A stretch of DNA of 64,000 nucleotides from Planctomycetota bacterium (GCA_003671195.1 QWPJ01000179.1:1-64000); one strand, 5' to 3'; positions 8,985 to 16,930 are shown, numbered from the stretch's first letter. Notes: generated by a model not told the origin, from the sequence alone. Numbers and translations: made by a program.

Positions 8985-9977
8985 ATGAGACTCCTCGCTG
9001 CCCAATCCGGATTTCAAATGCTTCCAAGCAACGGTCTTACCACGATGCAAACGTACGACATTCTCATGCTGATCATCCTGGCCTCAGCCGCGATCTTCGG
9101 TGCGATCAAGGGCTTCGCTTGGCAAATCGCCTCCTTGGCCTCAATCGTCGTAAGCTACTTCGTAGCCAATTACTTTCGCTACGATGTGGCGAAACACATC
9201 AATGCGCAACCACCATGGAACGTCTTTCTTGCCATGCTGCTGCTCTTCTTCGGGACGAGCCTTGCGATCTGGCTTATCTTTCGAATGGTCAGCTCCTCGA
9301 TCGACAAAATTCGGCTCAAAGAATTCGATCGGCAACTCGGTGCGGGTTTCGGTCTGATCAAAGGGGCTGCCATGTGCTGCGTAGTGACCATGTTCGCAAT
9401 GACTCTTTTAGGCCCTAACCAAAAAACCGCCATCGCACGATCTCGAAGCGGTCAGTACATCTCCCAAGCCCTAACGCATGCCGGCTCGATCATGCCGGCC
9501 GAAGTCAAAGAAGTCATCGGGCCTTATATCGCCAACGTCGAACGCGAGCTCGAACAAGGCCGTGCGCCCGAGGGATTTCCCGTCCCTGTCGAGTTCCAAG
9601 GAACCAACGGCACCAACTTGGGCAACGACCTGATTCGCGGCATCGGGCTTCAAGGTGCAAACGGCCAAAATGGAAATGGCCAAGCCACCTCGGCAGGCGG
9701 AATTCTCGATAGATTTTTAGGAACCAATCCCAGGTCTGCTCCGGCTCCACAAAGTGCGCCGCAAAATGGTAATCCCACGGGACCTCAGAGAAACAACTAT
9801 CCTCCAGCGACAGGCACTCCCGGTGGGCAACTGCCACCACCAGGGGCTAGCAACACGTGGTACGGCAACGATATCCTCCCCTCAGCACCTCTTCCTGGTG
9901 CGCCCCGACCGATCCCCAACCAACCTGCACCCGGCGTCCCGAGCGGCATCCCCGTTTTACCTCCGCTCCCTTTCTAA
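8985..9977 (+). CDS. CvpA-family membrane protein with long proline/glycine-rich tail
   Basis: Residues of about 21-155 form a CvpA-like domain with four hydrophobic helices (MLIILASAAIFGAIKG..., IASLASIVVSYFVANYF, FLAMLLLFFGTSLAIWLIF, GAAMCCVVTMFAMTLL). The remaining half is hydrophilic, low complexity and rich in Asn, Gly, Gln and Pro, probably disordered. CvpA proteins are linked to colicin V production and envelope homeostasis; the exact function is unknown. Start is uncertain: the ATG at 8985 gives 330 aa, while ATG at 9045 would place the first helix at the usual position. The C-terminal tail is much longer than in typical CvpA (about 160 aa). Confidence 0.75.
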   Translation: MRLLAAQSGFQMLPSNGLTTMQTYDILMLIILASAAIFGAIKGFAWQIASLASIVVSYFVANYFRYDVAKHINAQPPWNVFLAMLLLFFGTSLAIWLIFRMVSSSIDKIRLKEFDRQLGAGFGLIKGAAMCCVVTMFAMTLLGPNQKTAIARSRSGQYISQALTHAGSIMPAEVKEVIGPYIANVERELEQGRAPEGFPVPVEFQGTNGTNLGNDLIRGIGLQGANGQNGNGQATSAGGILDRFLGTNPRSAPAPQSAPQNGNPTGPQRNNYPPATGTPGGQLPPPGASNTWYGNDILPSAPLPGAPRPIPNQPAPGVPSGIPVLPPLPF

Positions 9978-10012
9978 AAGCAATCGAGCCTCGATTTCTA
10001 GCTATTCTCTAG

Positions 10013-10288
10013 CCACCTGTCGCCGTAGCCACCTGTCGCCCGACGTAGCCACCTGTCGCCAGACGTAGCCACCTGTCGCCAGACGGTGGAAGCGTTACTC
10101 GCGCGACACCACCGCTTGGCAGCGGATGGCTACGACTTGGCAACAGACGATTCTGGTTCCCCAACCGTAGCCACCTGTCGCCGTAGCCACCTGTCGCCGT
10201 AGCCACCTGTCGCCGTAGCCACCTGTCGCCAGACGGTGGAAGCGTTACTCGCGCGGCCGCACCACCGCTTGGCAGCCGATGGCTACGA
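10013..10288. repeat. Cluster of GTAGCCACCTGTCGCC direct repeats and two imperfect palindromic elements
   Basis: The 16-bp word GTAGCCACCTGTCGCC is repeated head-to-tail several times with 0-4 bp linkers. Two copies are extended into roughly 70-bp imperfect palindromes (10065-10133 and 10215-10286). The left arm GTAGCCACC...GACGGTGG faces the right arm CCACCGCTTGG...GGCTAC, around a centre containing AAGCGTTACTCGCGCG. Further copies lie at 15143-15227 and 15998-16145. This is a REP/MITE-like family; no associated transposase was seen. Confidence 0.85.
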
Positions 10289-11104
10289 CTTGAAAAAGCA
10301 AAGCCCACAAAACGATGGCCGAATGAGAGACGCCTCCGGAGAGATACTTGTACTTGTCGAGGACCTCTCGGAGCAATTTTACGGGAAGCAGTTCCGGAAG
10401 TCGGTCGACGGGAACAGCACTAAGGATTCGCTGAAACCTGAAGCTGCATTGACGCCTCGATTGGTGCCAGGCACATCACGAACGCAGTAGGCTAAAGTTT
10501 TCCTCGATCCGGTTGCCATTGAGCAGTCCCAGGGGGAGTGGTAAAGCCGACCGCTCCTGATCGCAGATCGTTACTAATGGCCGCTAACCCAACCGCCAGG
10601 ATGCCATTGTTTTTCAACCTTTCCGCGTTTTTTAAGCACCAATACTGGAAGTCTTTACCCCGCCTAGAAAAAGAAATTTATAAATCCATGCAGAATTTTC
10701 TTGCAAGTCGGATCTCATTTCTATAGAAAAAGGGCAGATTGAGATGATTTGATCCATGTCCTCGCAGCCCGAAGGATGATCTCTCGTGCGAAAACCAACC
10801 GCCCAACCGCCCAACCGCCCAACCGCGAATTCCAGATCGCTATCGCTGGGAAAGCTGATGCTGACCCTGCTGCGTCATGGGCAATTGGGCAGTTGCCGAT
10901 TACAAATCAGTGCAGGAAGCTTCTTGTACGTAGAGTGGCCCTAATCGCTCGCCCGCCACCCCTATTTCGATTCGCTGTGTTAACTTTCTAAAATAAACCA
11001 TAGCGAAGTGAGAATCGCTTCGTTCAATTGAATAACGCCCTCTCAGATAAATCAATGGCTGTATTTATCATCAAACAACAACCTAACCAATTGAAGAGTA
11101 AACC
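10289..11104. other. Non-coding region upstream of the 11.1-kb gene block
   Basis: No convincing gene is found in these 0.8 kb. They contain one copy of the palindromic word GTGCCAGGCACAT (about 10464-10476) followed by CACGAACGCA, as in the repeats at 23.5 kb, and a short CGCCCAAC tandem repeat (about 10800-10825). The last 100 bases are AT-rich and presumably hold the promoter of the gene at 11105. Confidence 0.5.
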
Positions 11105-11446
11105 ATGAAGAAATATGCATTGTTTGTTTTCACGCTCGTAGTAGCTAGTTCGTTATCATTCACCCAAGCTTTCCATGTAGCCGTCATCGCTGTAGGAGGA
11201 CAACCGGATTGCAATGGGTCCGACATCAGCAACCCAATAAATTGCAACCAAATAGTTGGGGATTTTCCCGCATGTACTGCCACTTATCGGGAAGTAACAA
11301 GCGAACAACCCGTAAAGGACGTACTATCGACACTGCAGAATGTATGTACGTTCAACGGTTGTAGAAACATACTAGATAATCCGACCCCTTTGTTGCGGGA
11401 ATCCTGTACGCACGTGACTGTAAACACCGGCACGATTGACCCTTAG
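11105..11446 (+). CDS. Small secreted six-cysteine protein, unknown function
   Basis: This 113-aa protein has a clear Sec-type signal peptide: MKK, a hydrophobic core FVFTLVVASSLSF, and probable cleavage after TQA near residue 22. The mature part of about 90 aa contains six cysteines (PDCNG, INCNQ, PACTA, NVCTF, GCRNI, SCTHV) and no other hydrophobic segment, so it is likely disulfide-bonded outside the cytoplasm. The ribosome-binding site GAAGAG lies before ATG 11105. It is first in a four-gene block, and a strong hairpin follows it. No family was recognised. A link between its cysteines and the thiol-active-looking proteins encoded downstream is inference from gene order. Confidence 0.7.
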   Translation: MKKYALFVFTLVVASSLSFTQAFHVAVIAVGGQPDCNGSDISNPINCNQIVGDFPACTATYREVTSEQPVKDVLSTLQNVCTFNGCRNILDNPTPLLRESCTHVTVNTGTIDP

Positions 11447-11465
11447 TCGAGTTTTATTGCCACCA

Positions 11466-11500
11466 GGGATGCTCGTAGTTACGGGCATCCCTTTCATTTT
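11466..11500 (+). terminator. Terminator-like hairpin after the small secreted protein gene
   Basis: GGGATGC (11466-11472) pairs with GCATCCC (11485-11491). The interior CGTA/TACG continues the stem around a two-base GT loop, giving a 12-bp stem with one wobble pair. TTTCATTTT follows. It lies between the first and second genes of the block and could terminate part of the transcripts, making the small protein more abundant than the downstream membrane proteins. Confidence 0.65.
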
Positions 11501-11528
11501 CAATCTCGAGCTGACAAGGTCAAAAATC

Positions 11529-12578
11529 ATGCATGCGATTTGGTTTCTGAATGCAGTTCTATTTACAGGGTTAATAGCGTTTTGCGCTGCCGCGCAAGAT
11601 TTTCCTGTAGCGGTTCCCAATTCTTACCGAACAGAAGTTTTTTTTGAACTCAAGTACGATGAAACGTTCGATCCAGTACAGTTTATGACGACAGAATTTA
11701 GATTCAAAAACTTCCAGAATTATAGTATTATGAGTCGGTCAGCGACAACAATTCAGCCAGAGTTTGTCAAAAACGGCATGAACCTCGGATGCGTCGAGGA
11801 AGAGACGATAGTGATTGAAGGAAAAGTGTTGAGATTGCATCGCCAATCAAGCGAATTCCAAGGTATGGTGCCACGTACACAGGCTGCACTCGAACAATTA
11901 GTAGAGCAGCATTGCGGAAAAATAAGCTGGGTTGTCTCGTATGCAACAAAAGACGATTTGCAGAATTCGCTCGGACGGTTGCACGGGCTTGGTATGTTAA
12001 TTGGTTCTCTGGAATTAATTGATGTAGATCGCTACCGGTTCAGATTTTCAGAAAAGAATACCCCGAAACCTACTTCTGACACGGTAACGGAAACAGTGCA
12101 AACCAGTCAGGGTGTGTTTCAGATTACCTTGAATAAGTGGCATGAAGGCTGGCGTGTTGCTCGATTAGAAAAAAAGCATGATGGAGAAGGGGCTTACGTG
12201 CGATCGGTTAGAGAGACTACGACTGGACTAGAAGGGGAGGGCAGCTCCACCAAAACGAAAGACGCACCCGGAGCCCGTTCTAAGTCACTTATGTTGGATG
12301 TCCAGTTTTCCGGACCACCAAAAATTGCATTAGCTCATGTCATTTCGAATGGAACTCCGGTGGGGTTGAGGGAAACCCCTCAGATTAAAGCGGTCTGGAT
12401 GGATGGTAAAGTCGTACGAGTTTATGAAGGTGGTACGGTTGACGATCTAGGCTCCGCTACATTTCGAGCTACCACGGGATCATACGGCATTTTAAACATC
12501 CTTTTGATTACGCTTGGTTTCGCAAGTATCGGCGCTGCCCTGATGTGGATACGTAAAATTGTATTCAAAGTGAAGTGA
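11529..12578 (+). CDS. Exported/membrane-anchored protein of unknown function
   Basis: This 349-aa protein has an N-terminal signal sequence (MHAIWFLNAVLFTGLIAFCAAA) and a single C-terminal membrane helix (YGILNILLITLGFASIGAALMW) followed by basic RKIVFKVK. The bulk should therefore be extracytoplasmic with a short cytoplasmic tail. ATG 11529 is preferred over an in-frame start at 11436 that overlaps the preceding gene, because AAGGT sits 9 bases upstream and the signal peptide then begins correctly. No domain was recognised. It is 49 bp upstream of the C39-like/rhodanese gene on the same strand and probably co-transcribed. Base composition is visibly AT-richer than the flanking housekeeping genes. 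Confidence 0.7.
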   Translation: MHAIWFLNAVLFTGLIAFCAAAQDFPVAVPNSYRTEVFFELKYDETFDPVQFMTTEFRFKNFQNYSIMSRSATTIQPEFVKNGMNLGCVEEETIVIEGKVLRLHRQSSEFQGMVPRTQAALEQLVEQHCGKISWVVSYATKDDLQNSLGRLHGLGMLIGSLELIDVDRYRFRFSEKNTPKPTSDTVTETVQTSQGVFQITLNKWHEGWRVARLEKKHDGEGAYVRSVRETTTGLEGEGSSTKTKDAPGARSKSLMLDVQFSGPPKIALAHVISNGTPVGLRETPQIKAVWMDGKVVRVYEGGTVDDLGSATFRATTGSYGILNILLITLGFASIGAALMWIRKIVFKVK

Positions 12579-12627
12579 TTCACGTTGAACGATTGCAGGC
12601 GCCCCGAATCGTATCGGAGAAAAATTT

Positions 12628-13695
12628 ATGTCCTCTATCGCGTTTTTATTGATTTTTTTACTGCAAGGGCAGTCTGTCGCTCCGAAGCAGATTGAGTTAG
12701 CCGCAGACGGAAACCTGAAAGGAGATAAGTCCCGCGCGTATTGTGGAATCTACGCAGCATATGGCGCTGCTTCTGCCGTTTTGAAAAAGTCGGGAGGGAA
12801 GCCATCTGTCGAATTTCCCGAGCTGCTCTCCGACAATTATGTTTCAAGCTACTCCGGAAGCTCTACAGAAGATTTGCTAAGAGCCGTTGAGAAGCTGGGT
12901 TGTGATGGAAAAGCCTATCAATGTTTGAGTTTCCGATCATTAGAAGGATCCAGTTGGCCATTGATTCTTCACGTCTCTGGGCGTGGTGCAATGGGTAGCT
13001 ACAATCACTGGGTTCTTTTCTTAGGGGTAGATTCGGGCAACGTTGTAATCCAAGACGGCGAAGGCGGTAGCTTTCCGATGCCTGCTTCGGAATTGTTGAG
13101 TCGATGGGATGGAAAAGCGATCGCGGTTTTTCCGAAGGGAACTGCGTCACCAAAGTTTTATTCGTGGGAGATTTTAGCCAACTGTATTCTCCTAGCTGGT
13201 GTAGGCTTCATGGTCACAATCGCCCGAAGCTTCGCCTCGAGACATTCCTTCAAATCGCAGTCGTTGGCGTTTCTCGCTCTTCTTGGAGTCGCAACATTAT
13301 ACTGCATTTTAATCAACCCCCAAATAAGAATCGATGCTAATATTGCACGTGCGGTGGAAATACACACTGATCGCACCATGATAAAGTCAATTAGTTACGA
13401 CGATCTGCAACGAAGTGTTTTAAGTAATACTGCTACCGTCGTCGATTGCCGTTACCGCACCGATTACGAAAGCGGGTTCATCAATAACGCTATCAGCGTT
13501 CCGGTTGATGTCTCTCAGAAACAGTTGCTTGCTATCACGCGAAATCTATCGAGGGATGTCCCAATCTTTTTGTATTGCCAAAGCGGAGGCTGTCATTTTT
13601 CGGACATCATGGCGGTGGAGTTTGCAAAACTTGGCTTCACGAATTTGTCAATCTACAGAAATGGTTACGTCGAATGGGAAACGAAATCAAAGTAA
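12628..13695 (+). CDS. Membrane protein with N-terminal C39-like papain-fold domain and C-terminal rhodanese domain
   Basis: In this 355-aa protein a signal/anchor segment (residues 1-16) is followed by a domain resembling peptidase family C39: Cys39 in YCGIYAAYGAAS, His127 in YNHWVLFLG and an acidic residue in IQDGEGG shortly after, the order and spacing of a C39 catalytic triad. Two hydrophobic segments (about 175-195 and 208-225) separate it from a rhodanese domain (about 250-350) with active-site-like Cys317 in YCQSGGCHFSD; Cys322 lies close by. Family knowledge: C39 enzymes cut leader peptides of secreted peptides, and rhodaneses handle sulfane sulfur or act as thiol relays. The combination suggests peptide or thiol processing at the membrane. 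The RBS GGAGA precedes ATG 12628. Confidence 0.75.
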   Translation: MSSIAFLLIFLLQGQSVAPKQIELAADGNLKGDKSRAYCGIYAAYGAASAVLKKSGGKPSVEFPELLSDNYVSSYSGSSTEDLLRAVEKLGCDGKAYQCLSFRSLEGSSWPLILHVSGRGAMGSYNHWVLFLGVDSGNVVIQDGEGGSFPMPASELLSRWDGKAIAVFPKGTASPKFYSWEILANCILLAGVGFMVTIARSFASRHSFKSQSLAFLALLGVATLYCILINPQIRIDANIARAVEIHTDRTMIKSISYDDLQRSVLSNTATVVDCRYRTDYESGFINNAISVPVDVSQKQLLAITRNLSRDVPIFLYCQSGGCHFSDIMAVEFAKLGFTNLSIYRNGYVEWETKSK

Positions 13696-15089
13696 CTGAG
13701 CCAAGCAAATCAAGAGCCGCCAGTCGTTTCTTCTCGCATGTGTTCAGAGTTTTAATCGCCGGACTTTGGATTGCATCGGGTTTGTTGCACCTCCAGAATG
13801 TCCCAGGTCATTTCGTTGCAATCGCCAACTATAGGATTCTTCCAATTTATGTTGGTCAATTACTCGCATTCGTACTACCTTGTTTGCATGTGATTGTTGG
13901 TGTTGCCCTTCTCTTGAATGAATTTAATTTGCTTTGCTACTTTGTGTCAGCAGTTTTGGCAGGGATCTATCTGGCTGCTCAGCTATCGGTGTTGTTTCGT
14001 GGGATGCGGATCGATTGCGGCTGTTTCGGAACGATTGCCAACTCGACCATCGGAGTCGAAACCATCGTTCGAACATCAGTTCTATTTTTGATATGCGTTT
14101 GGCTTGCATGGTTTGAAGCCGGAGCCCCTGGATTGCGACGAGCGTTCTCTGCACAGCGCTCCGGGACCAGGAGTGGGGTAACTTTGATCGAGTTATTGGT
14201 AGTGATTGGAATTATTGGTATTTTAATCACGATTCTTTTGCCCGCCGTCCAGTCAGCGCGAGAGTCGAGTCGTAGGATGTCATGTATGAGTAATCAGCGG
14301 CAACTTGTCCTGGGTGCGCACCTACACGAATCGACTTGCAAAAGGTTTCCTTCGACTGGATGGGGCTTCAACTGGGTTGGAATGCACGATCAAGGTGCGG
14401 GGAAAAAGCAGCCAGGGAGTTGGGTTTTTTCTATTTTGCCCTATATCGAACAGTCCGCACTTTGGTCTGCATCGCCAACGGTACAGCATCCACATTCCGC
14501 AAATGAGTTTCAACGGTATGTTCTTCAGGAGGTTGCCACGCTTCGTTGTCCGTCAAAATCGATCGACGAAGTACTCAATGCAAATGCGAACGTCGCCTAT
14601 CGTTATGCGGCTATGGTCAAAAGCGTTTCCAGAACGGACTATGCGATCAACGCCGGTGACACTGTCCTTCAAAACCAATCTGGACCTCAATCGATCGGAG
14701 CGATTGATTACGGATGGATAAATCTCGGACTTCCTAATGGAGTGGCGTTTGCGCGTTCGGAGATTCGATACTCGGATGTTTCCGATGGAACTGCAAATGT
14801 TATCTTTTGTGGAGAGAAATGGGCTGAAAAACTCGGCACATTAGATCGTGGTTATGATCAACCCTGGTCGACCGGCGATTCGCAAGAGAGTAGGCGATTT
14901 ACTGAGAAGATCCTATTGCGAGATGGTTCGAGTGAGGGGGACTTCGAACGGTTCGGATCGAGTCATCCTGGGGGCGGAGTCTTTGGTTTTGTTGATGGCT
15001 CCGTTCACTTTATCCCGTTTTCAATTCATCCCTCGATCTACCGTACTCTTGGAAATCGTCTTGATGGGAATCTAGACTTTAGCTTTTAG
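13674..15089 (+). CDS. MauE/DoxX-like redox membrane domain fused to a DUF1559 pseudopilin
   Basis: The 471-aa product has two parts. Residues 20-160 contain four membrane helices with the MauE-type motif RIDCGCFG (Cys115-Gly-Cys117), typical of membrane thiol-redox proteins needed for disulfide formation in methylamine dehydrogenase. Residues 163 onward are a planctomycete DUF1559 protein beginning with a type IV prepilin signal, SG-VTLIELLVVIGI (Gly168, Glu173 at +5), then AVQSAREAS-like and FGSSHPGGGVFGFVDGS near the end. With four helices the prepilin site would face the cytoplasm, where prepilin peptidase cuts, so cleavage could release the pseudopilin from the MauE part. The frame is continuous and no alternative ATG or GTG immediately precedes the pilin part. 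ATG 13674 overlaps the previous gene by 22 bases, implying coupling. Confidence 0.8.
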   Translation: MGNEIKVTEPSKSRAASRFFSHVFRVLIAGLWIASGLLHLQNVPGHFVAIANYRILPIYVGQLLAFVLPCLHVIVGVALLLNEFNLLCYFVSAVLAGIYLAAQLSVLFRGMRIDCGCFGTIANSTIGVETIVRTSVLFLICVWLAWFEAGAPGLRRAFSAQRSGTRSGVTLIELLVVIGIIGILITILLPAVQSARESSRRMSCMSNQRQLVLGAHLHESTCKRFPSTGWGFNWVGMHDQGAGKKQPGSWVFSILPYIEQSALWSASPTVQHPHSANEFQRYVLQEVATLRCPSKSIDEVLNANANVAYRYAAMVKSVSRTDYAINAGDTVLQNQSGPQSIGAIDYGWINLGLPNGVAFARSEIRYSDVSDGTANVIFCGEKWAEKLGTLDRGYDQPWSTGDSQESRRFTEKILLRDGSSEGDFERFGSSHPGGGVFGFVDGSVHFIPFSIHPSIYRTLGNRLDGNLDFSF

Positions 15090-15142
15090 GGGAACAGCCG
15101 AATCGCAAATTCGTGCCAGGCACATGAGGAACCTCACCGGGC

Positions 15143-15227
15143 GTAGCCACCTGTCGCTGTAGCCACCTGTCGCCAGACGGTGGAAGCGTTACTCGCGCAG
15201 CACCACCGCGTGGCAGCGGATGGCTAC
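15143..15227. repeat. GTAGCCACCTGTCGCC palindromic element, second cluster
   Basis: Two head-to-tail copies of GTAGCCACCTGTCGC(C) lead into the imperfect palindrome with centre AAGCGTTACTCGCGC and right arm ending GGATGGCTAC, as at 10.1 kb. It is preceded at 15110 by GTGCCAGGCACATGAGGAAC, a relative of the word found at 10.46 kb and 23.5 kb. It lies just downstream of the MauE/pseudopilin gene. Confidence 0.85.
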
Positions 15228-15384
15228 GACTTGGCAAGGCGAAGCCCACGTAACGATGGCCAAGGAAACAAAGCTTCTGGACAAGTCGCTTGAACAAACT
15301 ATTATCAAGCAATCACTTGGCATCTGCTTAAGATGCCCGTCGAGGAAAATTAACCCGCACCGCTTACTCCAGGAGTCCCTCCTT

Positions 15385-15972
15385 ATGCTTACACGACTCA
15401 GCATGCGTTTTGGTCTGATCGCTCTGTGCACCCTAGTGTTGAGCCCCTGGAGTTATGGCGACGAGCGCGAGGAACTCAAGCTACGGATTGTCGAGCTCAA
15501 GAAACACGCAGCTCAGTTGATGGAAGAAGGGCGCAAAGACAAGGCCGAAGGCTTGATCCGCGAGCAGCAAGAACTCATGGAGAAGCTCGCTCGCATGAAC
15601 TCCGAAGGCCCATCGAAAGGCCAGATGCCAAGTCCAGAGCAGATGGAGAAATTCGCCAGGTCCATGCAGCAGGTTCAGCATCTGCGGATCGCTTCGGAGC
15701 ATCTCAAACTTGCCGGCATGCATGATATGGCGATGGATCTAATGCGGCGAGCCGAGGACATCGAGCAAGATTTGAGGAACGCCAAAGAGAAGATGGCAAA
15801 GCAAATGCGTGGTCCCAAGGATCAACCTCAGCGCGATCAGCCACAACGCGAGCGACCCGAAGCACGCGGCAATAGCGTCGAAGCCCAACTCGAACAACTT
15901 CGCAACGAAAACCGAGAACTCCGCAAGATGGTCGAAAGGATCGCTCAAGAACTCCGCAAAGACCGCGATTGA
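15385..15972 (+). CDS. Secreted coiled-coil protein, unknown function
   Basis: This 195-aa protein has a signal peptide (MLTRLSMRFGLIALCTLVLSPWSYG, cleavage near DEREE). The mature part is almost entirely charged heptad-like helix (ELKLRIVELKKHAAQLMEEG, AEGLIREQQELMEKLARM), then a Met-rich helix, a QPQRDQPQRERPEARG linker and a C-terminal coiled coil of about 40 residues (QLEQLRNENRELRKMVERI). Such proteins are common in planctomycete envelopes, but no function is known. ATG 15385 is chosen because AGGAG lies at 15371 and the signal peptide starts there; longer in-frame readings run back into repeat DNA. It stands alone between two palindromic repeat clusters. Confidence 0.75.
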   Translation: MLTRLSMRFGLIALCTLVLSPWSYGDEREELKLRIVELKKHAAQLMEEGRKDKAEGLIREQQELMEKLARMNSEGPSKGQMPSPEQMEKFARSMQQVQHLRIASEHLKLAGMHDMAMDLMRRAEDIEQDLRNAKEKMAKQMRGPKDQPQRDQPQRERPEARGNSVEAQLEQLRNENRELRKMVERIAQELRKDRD

Positions 15973-15997
15973 TCTTGTCGATTCTGGTTCCCCAACC

Positions 15998-16145
15998 GTA
16001 GCCACCTGTCGCCGTAGCCACCTGTCGCCAGACGGTGGAAGCGTTACTCGCGCGGCACCACCGCTTGGCAGCGGATGGCTACGACTTGGCAACAGACGAT
16101 TCTGGTTCTCCAACCGTAGCCACCTGTCGCCAGACGGTGGAAGCA
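15998..16145. repeat. GTAGCCACCTGTCGCC palindromic elements, third cluster, last copy truncated
   Basis: A complete element (15998-16082) is followed by the linker ACTTGGCAACAGACGATTCTGG also seen at 10.13 kb, and then a truncated copy starting at 16116. The truncated copy ends after GACGGTGGAAGC, where the rearranged segment with the RtcB-like fragment begins. The element boundary therefore coincides with a rearrangement junction. Confidence 0.8.
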
Positions 16146-16162
16146 TCCGCCCCCGGTTGGAT

Positions 16163-16360
16163 CTATAAACTCTTGTAGTTGAGGACCGTCTTTAAAGTAT
16201 CTCTGGTGGCTACCAAATCGCACTGGGCCTGCATGACATCGCTCAGCCTTCGGTAGGCCGCAGGGGATTCCTCCAAGAGTCGATCGCAAGTCCACGCGTA
16301 GATTTTTTCGTCGATAATCTCAATAACATGGTTCTCTCTCAGCGGCTTGACTCTTGTCGA
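16163..16360 (-). pseudogene. C-terminal fragment of an RtcB-like gene, copy 1
   Basis: The reading frame is open for 65 codons and ends with a peptide containing EESPAAYRRLSDVMQAQCDL and then DTLKTVLNYKSL before TAG. This resembles the end of RtcB RNA ligases (AYKDIDxVMxAQxDLV...), but everything upstream of a TAA at 16361 is unrelated, so it can only be a remnant. The same 3' end occurs again at 23852. RtcB assignment rests on this short motif and is tentative; duplication of the fragment is certain. Confidence 0.5.
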
Positions 16361-16803
16361 TTAGGCGGGCATGTGCAAGGCAGTACTCGAAAGAGCAAGT
16401 TCGGAACCTGCTTGCGAGTGATCGAACTTGCGATTTCGCTCCGCAGTTGGCCGCGTCGATCGTTGGCTGCCTGAAGAACCTCGGATTCCTCGTAGGCAAT
16501 GTCTGGCAGAATCGGTCCAAGGGTGACGAGAAAGTGATTCCCTTTGGCAGGTTCCACTCCGACGACATCGAAGTTGGCCAAAGGGCCATCGCCAAGGCTC
16601 CCTCGGATGCATTTGGCGATTTGACCAGCAAGCCGCAGGGCGGCGTGATTGGGTTTGCTCTTAAGGCGTGCGTGTTGGTTTTTTCGATGTTCCAAACGAG
16701 GATCGATCCCGTCACCTTCACGCAGTTGGGTGACTAGAGACTCGGGGTTTTTGATCCGTCGAAACGCCGGATTCTCGGAGCCTTGGGGCATTCGTTGATC
16801 CAA
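16339..16803 (-). pseudogene. RbfA-like gene or remnant
   Basis: The 154-codon frame contains a basic N-terminal part (HRKNQHARLKSKPNHAALRL), a middle DVVGVEPAKGNHFLVTLGPI and a C-terminal LRSEIASSITRKQVPNLLFRV. This pattern resembles ribosome-binding factor A, a 30S maturation KH-fold protein whose C-terminus typically reads LRxxLAxxLxLRxVPxLxF. Its 3' end is duplicated at 24010-24094. Whether this copy is a functional rbfA cannot be decided: start and length (RbfA is usually 110-140 aa) are plausible, but both flanks are rearranged gene fragments. Confidence 0.4.
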
Positions 16804-16930
16804 ATCGGGGGCCTTAATCGTAGAAAGGGTACAGCTCTATCGAGCTCGATACTTGCTAGAGACTCCCAACGGCTATTCGGTTCGGGGTGTATTGCAGGCT
16901 GTCGTGTGGTTTCTTGCTTTGAGCACCGAC

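Noticed and set aside
10013-10288. CRISPR array
   Set aside because: The 16-bp repeats are separated by 0-4 bp or by shared sequence, not by unique spacers, and no cas genes are near.
10319-10490. Small gene in the gap before the 11-kb block
   Set aside because: The short frame includes the dispersed GTGCCAGGCAC element, has no ribosome-binding site and no recognisable feature.
13575-13673. Longer N-terminus for the MauE/pseudopilin protein
   Set aside because: It would overlap over 120 bases of the rhodanese domain and adds no signal; ATG 13674 gives a natural MauE-like start.
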